From Rotaria sordida (Eukaryota > Rotifera > Eurotatoria > Philodinida > Philodinidae), in contig CAJNOL010000239.1 in NCBI GenBank assembly GCA_905250125.1, positions 1-64,000 of the forward strand: DNA of 64,000 nucleotides, in the 5' to 3' direction. The position numbers and the translations under genes were made by a program. A model generated the notes under the pieces. It was not told the origin of the DNA, ran no database searches, and saw only the letters and a program-made list of their open reading frames with translations. Of this stretch, positions 48,572 to 60,130 are shown one piece after another (position 1 is the first letter of the stretch; each line of letters opens with the position of its first letter).

Positions 48572-50257
48572 TTATTTTCTCGGTGATGTATTATTGGTCA
48601 TGATTAGTACAAATTCATCGTAATTAACTGAAAATAATGAAAGATTAATTATTCTTTGTTTGTTTTTTTTTGGATAGAGTAATGCTTTTTACTTCGTCCA
48701 TCACCATCAATATCGGCTTCAGCAATCATTTCGAGAGCATCTTCATCTGTTGGACGATCACCAGTTGCTTGAAGAACTAGAATTGGATTCTTAATAGGAT
48801 AGTTTCATTTGAAGTGAGATTACAAAAAAAGAATCAAGATGAAAATTTATTATGTGTTAAGAAAAGAGATTTTATATAGGGCCGACTTTTAAAACAAGTC
48901 ACAACGACAAAATGTCAATCGACTTGAAATTCATAACACAAGCCTAGTAATTTTAGACTAATGTTTGTTATTATTGTTTTCGAGTTTATTTAGACTTGAT
49001 TAACGATATACCAGTTCGATAATAGTTTCGATTTTAGGAACTGATCTATTTGAACAGTTCTCAGAAATGAGTCGATCAAACTAGAATTAACAAGCTATCC
49101 ACAACTTTTCAGAAGCTATTTTAGACTAATACCTGTAATTATTATGATATAGCTGACACTCGTACCTGTCCAGTAATATATAACACTATTGCTTGAAATA
49201 CTATGCAGGTTTTTAGATGTTTTTCAGCTTGATTGCTATCAAGTCGAGATCGATTTCGTAATAAATGATAGAGATAGATTGGTTTCAATTCAATAATCTT
49301 TTTTTAGAAGCGATTTCCTTATAAGAGCTGTTTTGATTTTATTTATGAGATGCAGCATACCCACTCGTAAGTTGATGTGATGTTCTCGAAAAAAAAACAG
49401 TTGGAAAAAACTTATATCTTAGTAAATTCTTCAATGAACAGGGTATTTTAAACTTTAGTCACAAGTGCTAATAGTTGGATGATGTTACGTGTCATATTTT
49501 TATTGACTGAGAAATGTTTTTTTCTTTTTGCTTCAGAGAAGGTTCTGTGAAGTTCTGCTTGTGTTTCTTGTTCCAATAAAAACAATCATATTATTGAGGT
49601 CACTAAGTATTAGTATTATTCTATGATTTGAATAAAATTGCTATTAACTGAATACCTGCACGAAGTTCTTCCATTGTAATAAATCCATTTTGATCAAGAT
49701 CTATTCATATAAAAATATTTCATCAATATGTTTTTCTTTTTCTTCTAAATATTTATTTATTTATTTATACCAAATACTTGAAAAGCTCGAAATAATTCTT
49801 CGCGTGAATTTTTATTTGTATCAACTGCTTTTTTAACCATATCTTAACATTGAAATTTATTCATTAATAAATTATTTAAGATTTTGTTTTTGTACCAACA
49901 AATTCTGCAAATGAAATAGTACCACTTTGATCTTCATCAACTTCACGAATCATATCTTGTAATTCTTCTTCACTTGGATCTAAACCCATTTGATCAAGAA
50001 CAATACGTAATTCTATTATTAACATTTACATGTATAGAAAACTTAAGAATAGACAAAATAACCTGAAAGTGTTATACTTCCCTAAAATATATGAACTGCA
50101 TAAATATATTTGAAAAAAAATTTTTTTTTCTTACATCACCATTTTGATCAAATACACGAAAAGCTTCTCGTAATTCAGCTAATTCTTCTGGACTTATATC
50201 ATAAAATGCTTTATTAGCTACATTACTTGGTGATGAATGACTACGATGTTCAGACAT
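48572..50257 (-). CDS. Calmodulin-like protein with four EF-hands
   Basis: Seven exons on the minus strand give about 171 residues. The N-terminus is a 20-residue Ser/His-rich extension absent from calmodulin. The four loops are all canonical: DQNGDGSITLSE, DEDQSGTISFAE, DLDQNGFITMEE and DIDGDGRINYDE. EF1 is split over three exons, the middle one only 19 nt (50081-50063). The last exon is recovered by splicing GGACGAA|GT (about 48680) to the acceptor TTTTCAG near 48630; reading through the donor instead would stop early and destroy EF4. Stop TAA is 48574-48572. A generic Ca2+ sensor of the calmodulin/troponin C group, distinct from true calmodulin by its extension and sequence. Intron 6 (about 860 bp) holds no recognised element. 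Confidence 0.85.
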
Positions 50258-50599
50258 TTAAATATAAATATCAAAAGTAGTAATATAGCGCGTTAATTCA
50301 AAATTATTATATTCAATTATTTATTCAATAGATGACGCTACTATCTAATCAATAAATTATGAAAATAATTTAGATTTTATTTTTTTCTAGTTGAATTTTT
50401 TCAAATATTTTGAATAACGCTCAAAATTTTAACAAAAAATTTTTCATTTTTATTAATTTGAAGGTTTAAGATTGACTGTAAAGTATAATGTGATTGGTTC
50501 AGTTATTCACTTGTAAAAGTAGAATCTTAATTTTATTGTGAAAGAAAATAGAAAATATTTGTACTGCTTATCTTGAACTTTTACATCCTCATATCAATA
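50258..50599. promoter_or_regulatory. Shared upstream region of divergent calmodulin-like and WBP2 genes
   Basis: 342 bp between the start codons of two divergent genes. AT-rich, no gene inside. Must contain core promoter sequence for one or both genes; no specific box was recognised. Confidence 0.4.
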
Positions 50600-53500
50600 A
50601 TGTCAATTAATCAAGCACATTTTCAAAATGGTCTATTACTTTATCAAGGCGAACAGTAAGTAAATAAAATGGAACAGTAGCTAATTTATAGGAAAATGTT
50701 TTGTGATCATGATTGCCCTTTTTCAAAATCCTAGATTCACCACTGTAATATAATATTCTAATTTATTATTATTATTTTTTTTTTTTTCATTAGAATTGTA
50801 AATCATTCTAAAAATGTAACATTATCATTTGATGATGCTAGTCGACAATATGGTGAAGTATTTCGTGGAAAACATAAAGGAAAAATATTTGTAACAACTC
50901 ATCGAATGATATTTCTTAATGATGATCAACGAGATAATTTACAATCATTTGCTATAGCATTTATGTATATGAAAAATTTACTTGTTGAACAACCTTTATT
51001 TGGTGCAAATTATATTTCGGGTATAGCTGCTTCACATCCAAACGGTTAGTTCATGTTTTTTCTTTTTTTTTTTTTATACTTTTAATTTCGAAAATGGGCA
51101 TCTTTTTAATCATTCCATGGACGTTGATGACGATCTCCATGATGATTAGGAGGAAATAGCCGTCTTCGCCCATAATGACGATTATGATCATGATCATGAT
51201 GACGATGACGATCATGATAGTTGTCTCGTTCATTATTTCTATTATATTCTTTTGTTGTTTTCTTGTTTAATTTTTGTATTTGTAATGTTGGATCACATGC
51301 AAACCAGCCATTTGTTAATGATTTTGGATAACCATCTAATAAATTTCCATATATTGAATTATAAACATAAACATGATTTCTTGTAAATATATAATGTCGT
51401 TCACCATATGTAAAACCTGAATGAATTGATTCTTTTGGTGGTGAATCAAGTATTGTCGTAATAGGATGTATACCTAATTCTCTATTATAATTAAATTCAT
51501 TTAAAGAATAAGCTATATCATTTTGTAATAAATATATTGAATTATTATGAAATAAGGCAACATGAGAATTTTGTGGATAATTTTTTCCACGTAATCGATG
51601 TGGTCCTTCCATAGACCAATGTGTTCTAGCTTTCCATAGATCATAATTATGAAAAAAATATACATAACCAGTTACAGATTTAACACAAGCTGTTATTGTT
51701 TTATCTTTTAAATGTGGAAAACGTTGACTAATTAATGTTGGTTGAGGATCCCATCCTTGTTTTGTTCGTGCACGATATCTCCATAGATGAGTATTTTTAA
51801 ATAAATAAAGATCACCATCAGGACCTTCACAACCTGTTTGAAAATCTCCTGAACACCAATTATTCATTGGTAATATATCAGGAGAACGGGTTGACGTCAT
51901 TGGTGATAAAGTTGTTTTTGTTGTTGTTGTTGTTGTTATTTTCTCATCTGATTTACCATATAAACTTTGAATACCATCTTGATCATCCTTTGATATACTA
52001 TAATCTGAATTAAATTGTTGATAAACAGGAAACATAAGAGAATCTTCAGCAAATGAATGTGATAAACCAAGTGCATGACCTATTTCATGTGCAGCAACAA
52101 GTCTTAATGTATATTGATCATTTTGATTTGTATAATCATCTGTAAAATATTCATCATCATCAAAATGTATATCACCACTTTTTGGATAGAAAGCATGTGC
52201 TAATGTTATACCTTGACCATCAAATGGATATCCATCATTATGATCTTTTGAAGAAAATTTGATATTAAAATTAGCTGTTTCTTTTGTTTTAGCCATTTCA
52301 AATGTAAGTCCAGAATATTTTTCCCAATCATGAAATGCTTGATTTATTATACGACGAATATCATCTTGTGATGTTATATGTTTTTGTTGTTTTGGATATT
52401 CTTCGATAAACCATTTTAAATGTTTTATTGGCCAACTTTTTTCATGTGTTACATAACTTTCAGCTGTATTCATATTAGTTAATCGTCCTTGATTTAATAG
52501 TAAAGGTTTAAGTTTACCATCATTACTAGATTGTTTTTTAACATTAAGAATACCTATATCTGGATTTCCACAACGTGGTCGTTGCATAAGTTTTTTAGTT
52601 TGTTCATCAAGTATACCCGTTTCCTAAATATTTATATATTAATATTAAAAACGATTAAATAATATAACTTACTGGTAATTTAAAAAGACGTTGAAATTTT
52701 TTAATACCTTCATTAGCCGATGGTTTACCCGAAGGTGAAAAGAGTCGACTTTCAAGTTTAGATGTATGATCAGATTGTGTATAACCAAATTGTTCTAAAT
52801 ATTGATTATAATTCGGTGCAGATTTAGTACAAATACAAATCTGAATATGATTGATGAAGATGAAAAAAAACCAACATACGATTTGTTTCATTCTCATAGT
52901 TAAATTAATTGTATCGTTTTGTTGTACGGCTTTTTCTTTTTGCTTTCAAATCAATCAATTGATAAGAATATGTGTTTTGACTGACATTTATATAGGGTAT
53001 TTTTTTGTTTATTGTTTAGGTGGATTTCAAGGTGAAGTTAAATTCCAATTAACTTATTCATCGGGTGGTGCCATTGATACGAGTACAGCATTACGTGAAG
53101 TTAATTCGATTTGTGAGTCATTATTGTTATATGTACCAATCAAAATACAATTTTGTTTTCTAATTTCTTTTTTAGTTCATCGAGAGATAGAAGGAACTCC
53201 ACCGTAAGTTTTTTCTTTTTGTAAACGTATTAAAATCTTGCTTTTTTTTTTCTTATTTATTCTGTTGATTCTAGTTCTTATAGTATGGCTGCAGCTAATC
53301 TTTATGAACCACCACCACCATCATATCAAACAGCACAGGCTACGAATAATCATTTTGCAGGTAAATTTTAGACAAACAAAAAAAGAAAACAATTTCTTAT
53401 ATAAAATTTTATTTCATTAAATTATAGATACAACTATGTATATTTCACAAGCACAAGCACCATATGAAGGAGTTTATCAACGACAACCAACAGGTTTACC

Positions 53501-53762
53501 AGCACCAGAATTCATTCCACAATATCCTGATATATCATCAACAAATGTAAATAATTCTACAATGTATCCTTCAATGACAAATGAATATCAATCTCAACCG
53601 GTTTATCAAAATAATAATTTTAGTGGACAAATGAATGAACAACAGGTTTGTTTGTTTGTTTTATAATTTAATGAATTTATTCAATTAAATATATAGAATT
53701 ATCAAATGCCACCATCATATGAACAATCACAAAATCAATTCCAACAAAAGAAACATACTTAA
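50600..53762 (+). CDS. WBP2: WW domain-binding protein 2 (WBP2) with GRAM domain
   Basis: Seven exons (50600-50655, 50794-51044, 53020-53112, 53176-53203, 53275-53360, 53428-53645, 53697-53762) sum to 798 nt, 265 residues. The GRAM-type N-terminal domain shows KGKIFVTTHRMIFLND, QPLFGANYISGIA and GEVKFQLTYSSGGAI, matching WBP2 (FGANYIKG, GGAIEF). The C-terminal half is Pro/Gln/Tyr-rich and has two PPxY motifs, PPPPSY and PPSY, which bind WW domains of YAP, NEDD4-type ligases and others. The family works as a transcriptional co-activator in Hippo and steroid signalling. Exon 4 is only 28 nt. Intron 2 (1975 bp) contains a whole metalloproteinase gene on the other strand. Confidence 0.9.
51106..52897 (-). 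CDS. Matrix metalloproteinase with hemopexin domain, nested in WBP2 intron 2
   Basis: Two exons, 52897-52673 and 52623-51106, join in frame to 580 residues. Order of parts: signal peptide (IVCWFFFIFINHIQICIC), propeptide with peptidoglycan-binding-like fold, cysteine switch PRCGNPD, catalytic domain with HEIGHALGLSH (three zinc His and catalytic Glu) and Met-turn SLMFP. A Thr-rich linker and a hemopexin-like domain follow, bounded by Cys in NNWCSGDF and WFACDP. The tail is His/Arg/Asp-rich (DRHRHHDHDHNRHYG), unusual for the family, and could bind metal. No RxKR furin site is visible before the catalytic domain. Such enzymes cut extracellular matrix proteins. The whole gene lies between WBP2 exons ending 51044 and starting 53020, on the opposite strand. 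Confidence 0.93.
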
Positions 53763-54003
53763 AAAGAAATCGATGGAATTAAATTCAATATGATTATATA
53801 TTTTTATGCATATTTATTTATTCATTTTTTTTAGTGTTGTCTTGTTGTGTATCGTACACTATTTTTGTATATTACCGCTAAGTCAAATCATGCTTCTTGT
53901 TCTCTTTCTTGCAATCAAAATTGATCTGAAATATTTTTGTTGTTATTGTGCAATAATGAATATATATATATTTATTGAATGAAATATAATTATACTATTG
54001 TAG

Positions 54004-56903
54004 ATGCCCTATCGTTCAATAACAAGCAAAGATGTGGCATCATTACCACAGCCTGGTTTTAATTTAGCTGAATCAATAAAATTTAGTCCCGATGATACTC
54101 TTTTAACTTATCTTCGTTCACCAAATCAAACATTAACAAGACAACTTTATGCATATAATCTTCAGACAGAAAAAGAATTTGTTTATGCTGAACCTGACAT
54201 TGGCCATGGAAAAACAGAAGAAAATCTTTCAATGGAAGAAAAATTACGACGTGAAGTGTGTGTGTGTTTTATTTTTGAAATTCTATATATAAAAACACGA
54301 GAGGTTATTTAGATCAAACGAAAACAAGTAGTGACGAGTGAAGTTTTTCAATTGATTAATTGTTTTTGAATCATGACTATGCACATTATGTAGAATCTCA
54401 CGAGACCTCAACATTGATTTGAAAAAAAAAAAATATCGTCAAAATACAATTTTTTCGTAGCAATAACTTAAGGATCCGAACTCTTCAGAGTCTTCACCGC
54501 TCGTTAAAGTCTATCTGATGTGGATTTTAGGAAAAAATTTCTAACAAAAATTAACTCTAAATACTATGTGAAAGAACAATCTCATTACTGATGTAAGAAT
54601 CTCATTGAAAACCTAAAAATTTTCTTATCCATATCGATAAATTAAAAAAAAACTAATAATAAACTTTTTTCTTTGTGTACGTTTTTATTTATAATTAACA
54701 AAAAAAATAAAAACATCGTTACAAATTATTTCTTTTACTTTAAGCGTCAACGTCAATTAATCACTGGTATAACTCGTTATCAATGGTCTAAAAATAGAGC
54801 TCGACCATTAATGCTTATACCTATTGGTAGTGATTTATATGTTCATGATGATAAAGAACTTCGTCTCTTGGTTAATGGATCTAATCAACCACCAATTATT
54901 GATCCAAGACTTTCACCTGATGGTTCATTTGTTGCATATGTTCAAGATTCTGAACTTTATTGTGTATCAACAATAGAAACATCTCCACAACCACGTCAAT
55001 TAACATTTGATGCACGTGATCAACCAAATAAAACTAATGGCCTTGCTGAATTTATTGCTCAAGAAGAAATGGATCGTAGTGAAGGTTTTTGGTGGTCAGA
55101 TGATTCACGTTTTATTGCATTCACTCAAGTTGATGAATCGAATGTACCAATATTTCGTATCTCACATTCTGGTTCTGATGATCCTGATCAAGTAAAATAA
55201 GATTTAGAATAAAAAAAAAAAAAAAAGAAATAATTTTTTTGTTTTTATTAATAAAAATTTTTTAGAGTGAAGAACATCGATATCCATTTGCTGGTAAAAC
55301 AAATGTAAAAGTTACTATTGGTATTATTGATCTAATAAATAATAATAAAACAATACCTAATATTCATTGGATTGATTTAAGTTCATTTTATGATTATTAT
55401 ATTGCACGTGTACATTTTTTTCCTAATAATAGTCTTGCTTTACAAATTGAAAATCGTCAACAAACAAAATTACAATTATATCAATATGATTTTTTAAATA
55501 AAAAACAATTAAAATTATTAATTGAAGAAATAAGTCAATCATGGATTAATTTACATGATTTATTTCATACATTAAAAAAATTACCAACACAATTTATATG
55601 GGCTAGTGAACGAACTGGTTATATGCATTTAGAATTATATGATTTAAATACTGGAAAATTAATTAAATCATTAACAAATGGTGAATGGGTTGTACAACGT
55701 ATAATTGATATTGATGAAGAAAATTCAATTATTTATTTTCTTGCTAATCGTGAAACACCATTAGAAGTACATCTTTATAGTGTTAATTATAATGATGATA
55801 TATCAAAAATAGATCGTATAACACAAGAGCCTGGTTGTCATGTTATTTATTGTTTTAATCGAACATATGAATATTGTATAACACAATGGAATTCAATTGA
55901 TCAATATCCAATTATAAGAATGTTAGATATTAAAAAGAAAAAAATTATTAAAACATTAGATTATTTACAACAAGGACAAATACAAATAATAGAACAATTT
56001 CATCTTATTAAACCTCAATTAATAAAAATACAAAATAGAAATAATGATACACTTTATTGTGCAGTTTATAAACCCGATGATGAACAAGGAAAATATCAAA
56101 GACCATATCCAACACTTGTATCAGTTTATGGTGGACCACATCTTCAACGGTATGTTAAATAGATGAAATAAGATTAAGTTTATTTTTTAAATTCGTTCGA
56201 TTTTCTTTTATAGTGTGGTAGATTCTTGGTCCCTTCGTGCAGATATGCGTTGTCAACGTTTAGTTGAATCTGGTTATGTCGTATTACGTTTAGATAATCG
56301 TGGTAGTCCAAATCGAGGTTTAGCTTTTGAAAGTGTTATTAAATATGATATGGGACATTTAGAACTTGAAGATCAAGTTGATGGTATAAATTATCTTATA
56401 AAACAAGGGATTACAGATAAAGCACGTGTTGGTATGTATGGTTGGTCTTATGGTGGTTATATGTCTGCTATGGCATTAGTTCGTCAAAGTGAAGTTTTTA
56501 AATTAGGAATTGCTGGTGCACCAGTTACACATTGGGATGGGTAAATATAAATATTATAATAATATTTATGTTTGAAATCTTTTTTTTTTTTTTTTTGATT
56601 AGATATGATACTCATTATACAGAAAGATATATGGGTACACCAGAAGATAATCCTCATGGATATATTGTATCAAGTGTAATGCATCATATAAATAATTTAA
56701 CAGGTCATTTAATGATAATACATGGTTTAATTGATGAAAATGTTCATTTTCGTCATTCAGCTCGTCTTATAAATGCAATTATACGAGCAAGTAAATCTTA
56801 TGAACTTATTCTTTTTCCTGATGAACGACATATGCCAAGAAAACTTGATGAAAGAATTTATATGGAAGATCGAATGTTTGAATTTATTAGAAAAAACTTA
56901 TAG
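54004..56903 (+). CDS. S9 family dipeptidyl/prolyl peptidase of bacterial/plant type
   Basis: Five exons (54004-54255, 54745-55191, 55266-56149, 56214-56540, 56603-56903) sum to 2211 nt, 736 residues. The N-terminal beta-propeller carries the EE motif [19 protein letters not shown]. The C-terminal alpha/beta hydrolase has the nucleophile [17 protein letters not shown] (Asp) and PDERHMPR (His). The stretches [20 protein letters not shown] and [13 protein letters not shown] are close to bacterial and plant DPP-IV-like enzymes, whereas animal DPP8/9 have different residues here (VTVWMAYDTGY, from family knowledge). No signal peptide or membrane anchor, so probably cytosolic. It starts 241 bp behind WBP2 on the same strand, and its ATG directly follows ATACTATTGTAG. 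Confidence 0.9.
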
Positions 56904-57085
56904 TTAAAATTTCGTCGTTTTTTTTTTCCATATTTTTTTAAAGATTATCTTTACTCTTATAAACTTTTATAGTAAAATAAAAGATACGTATCAATTGAAA
57001 ATAAAGAAGAAAAAACAAATATTAATTTTATTATTTTAGATCTTGTTAAATTTCCATTATCGAGTTTTTCGTTTCCGTATAAAAA

Positions 57086-59815
57086 ATGAAACATAAAAAT
57101 CAAAATAAAATGGCTATTGAAGGTTAATTTTATTTATTTATAAAATAATTTATTATCATTTTGTTTTTATATTGAATATTAGAATTTGAACAAGATCCAA
57201 CAAATTCTCAAGAAGGTAATGGATTAAACAAGACAACAAATATTCAATTAACTAATGAAGATAAAGAAAAAGGAAATTTAAAAAATTTTAATATTTCAAA
57301 AAAGACCATTAAGAAACTTAAAGGTAAATTTGATATTTTCTTTTTTTTTGTAAACAAAAAAACAAAAGCAAAGTTTTATTATTATTTTATTTTAGCTCGT
57401 AATGTTGAGTTTCTCTATCCAGTTCAAACCGAAAGTTATACAGGTATTTATGAACAAAAAGATTGTTTAATTCAATCATCTAATGGAACTGGTAAAACAT
57501 TGGCTTTTGTAATTCCTATTGTTGAATTACTTCAACATGATAAATCCGTTGAATTAGTATCTGGACGAGCACCACGTGCTCTTATTTTAGGACCAACACG
57601 AGATATAAGTAAGTATTAATATACTTTAAGAAAAACAACAAAAAAATAAATACTAAAAAAATTTTTTTTTTCATAGCTAAACAAATCTCAGATGATTTTC
57701 AATCAATTATAAATGATTTATCAATTGTAACAATTTATAGTGCCAAGAAAAAATCAGATGATCAAGAAAAAGCTATTTCAAATGGTTGTGATATTCTTGT
57801 TGCAACACCTGATCGATTAAAAGAATTTATTGATAATGAAAAAATTGATTTATCTCAAATAAAACATGTTATTCTTGATGAAATTGATCGTATGCTTGAT
57901 TCACCTGCAATCGATCATATAAAAACAATTTTTAAACATATTTTTACATCAGGTAATCATCAAAAAAAAAAAAAAGAGAATTTTAAATAATTATACCTTT
58001 TAATAGATCAAGAAACAAAAGCACAATTGATTGTTTTTTCTGGAACTATGCCTGATTCAGTTCGTAAATTAACAAAAAAATTCTTAACAACAGATTATGT
58101 TACGATTAATTTGGCCAAAAGAAACACACAAGAAACATCAGCTGATGATGATGATGATGATGATGATGACGTAACATTTTCTCTAGAAAAATCTTTTCGT
58201 TCAATGAATTGTTTGTTTTTTTTTCTTTATGAATTAGAATTCTGAAGAACCTATTAATACTTCATCAAATAACAAATCCAAAATGACAGATCAAACTCCT
58301 CGATCACTTTTATCAAAACAGGAAGTAAATAAAAACCTTTCTTTTAATCTAGGTTTTTTTTTTTTTTTATAAATTTGATTCTTTTTTTAGAATTATACAA
58401 CATATCAATTAACAGCAAATGATGAAATAAAAAGTGTCGGATTTGTATTTACAATGTTACGTAAATGTTTTGGTGATGATTTTGATGCTAAAGGTACTAT
58501 TGCACAAGTTGCATTTACGAAAGATTTTAAAGTATGTCTCTAAATATATCAAAATATTTGATTATTAAAAAAAAAAACGAATTTCTAATTAGAGTGCTAT
58601 ATTCGATTTACCAAGTGAACTTGATGAACAATTACAAGGTTATTGGAAAGATAGTGCAAGAATACAAATGGGACCTATTACAGAATTACCTGAAATTGAT
58701 GAATCATCAAAAGAGGATTATACAAATTATTCAGGTGGTAAAAATAAATCACCATACGGTGGTGGTGGTAATCGAAATTCTGGAAAATCAAGTAAGAATA
58801 ATTGATATTTTTGATTTTTTTCAATATTTTATTATTCTTTGTTTTTTTTTTTTTACTTAACTTTTTAGATGCATGTTTTAATTGTAAGTGTTTCTTCATA
58901 TTGTATATAAATTAATGTAAAAGAAAAAAAAATGATTTTAGGTCAAAAAGAAGGTCATAAATCTTGGGAATGTCCCGAATCGAATGGTACACACTCTCAA
59001 CGAAATAGTGGAAATAAATTCGGTATGTTATTTTTATTTTTCGAAAAATTAAAAAGATATTGTTCTTTTATGTTTAGGTGGCGGTGGTGGTGGTGGTGGT
59101 GGTGGTTGTTTCAATTGTGGCAAAGATGGTCATAAATCTTTCGAATGTACCGAACCGAAAAAAGCCGGTGGTCGTTCAGGAGGTGGTGGAGGTGGTGGAG
59201 AAAGATCAAGTAAATTATTTTCTTTTTTGTTTAACAATGGAAAAAAAAAAACATTATAAAAAATAATTTTTGTAGATGCATGTTTCAATTGTGGTAAAGA
59301 TGGTCATAGATCATTTGAATGTTCAGAACCAAAAAAAGCTGGTGGTCGTTCAGGTGGTGGTGGAGAACGATCAAGTAAATTATTTTCTTTTTTGTTTAAC
59401 AATGAAACAAAAAAAACACTTTAAAAAATAATTTTTGTAGATGCATGCTTCAATTGTGGTAAAGATGGTCATAGATCATTTGAATGTCCAGAACCAAAAA
59501 AATCTGGTGGTCGTTCAGGAGGTGGTGGAGAACGATCAAGTAAATTATTTTCTTTTTTGTTTTTAATGATCAAAAAGCTAAAATTTATATTTAGATGCTT
59601 GTTTCAATTGTGGTAAAGAAGGTCATAGATCATTTGAATGTCCAGAAGCTAAAAAAGGTCGACCATCATTTGGTGGCGGTGGTCGTGGTGGATCTCGTGG
59701 TGGTGGTGGTGGTGGTGGTGCAAAACGTAGTTTTGGTACTAATAATGAAAACGGTCATAGTGTTGGCGAAACAACTAACAAAAAGATCAAATTTAATGAT
59801 GATGATGACGAATGA
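57086..59815 (+). CDS. DDX21/Gu-like protein: RecA1 domain + GUCT + five CCHC zinc knuckles, no helicase C domain
   Basis: Fourteen exons sum to 1905 nt (634 residues) in one frame. The N-terminal helicase domain has the Q-motif region FLYPVQTESY, Walker A SSNGTGKT, PTRDI (for PTREL), ATPDRL, DEID (motif II, DEVD in DDX21) and SGT (for SAT, motif III). After a short acidic linker (DDDDDDDDD, 58140-58170) the next recognisable part is the GUCT domain of DDX21/DDX50 (KSVGFVFTMLRKCFG, KSAIFDLPSELDEQLQGYW). The complete RecA2 domain with motifs IV-VI is absent, and there is no unassigned sequence where it could lie. The C-terminus holds five CX2CX4HX4C knuckles (e.g. CFNCGKDGHRSFEC) separated by Gly-rich linkers. 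DDX21 acts in rRNA synthesis; this form is likely an RNA-binding protein without unwinding activity. One exon is only 15 nt (58869-58883). Confidence 0.88.
59210..59594 (+). repeat. Tandemly duplicated zinc-knuckle exons with their introns
   Basis: Exons 59276-59374 and 59441-59539 are both 99 nt, phase 1-1, and almost identical. The introns before and between them share GTAAATTATTTTCTTTTTTG at the 5' end, AACAATG, and AAAAAATAATTTTTGTAG at the 3' end. The next intron (59540-59594) keeps only the first part. Unit length is about 165 bp. This is a recent exon duplication adding one 33-residue knuckle unit each time. Confidence 0.88.
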
Positions 59816-60130
59816 ATAAACAAACTGATGTTTAAAAAAAATTTTCAGTGTGTTTTTTCTTTTTGTTGTTTTTGTTTTCTACATTCATCAATTTTTTGTT
59901 TTGATGTTTGTAGTATTGTTATTCCAGCCGAATAACATTAAACAAACATAATGAGATTCCAAAAAATAATAAAAAAAAAATTCTTCATCAATGAGCGACA
60001 TCATATTAATCAATATAGAGGAGATGGTGAATGTTGTCATAGTATTTTATAGAGAGAGAAAGAAAGAACAAAAAAGAAATGCTTGATCTATCGTTAAAAT
60101 TTTGAGGATTGAAATATATTAAACAATAAA
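59816..60130. other. Spacer between DDX21-like gene and KIF6
   Basis: 315 bp, same-strand genes on both sides. T-rich 3' UTR-like sequence, then AT-rich DNA with ATATATTAAACAATAAA before the KIF6 ATG. No separate gene seen. Confidence 0.4.

Noticed and set aside
51051..51233. Frame overlapping the MMP C-terminus
   Set aside because: Shadow frame of the His/Asp-rich tail.
59078..59819. Val/Leu-rich frames over the zinc-knuckle exons
   Set aside because: Shifted readings of Gly-rich (GGT)n codons; the CCHC frame is the real one.
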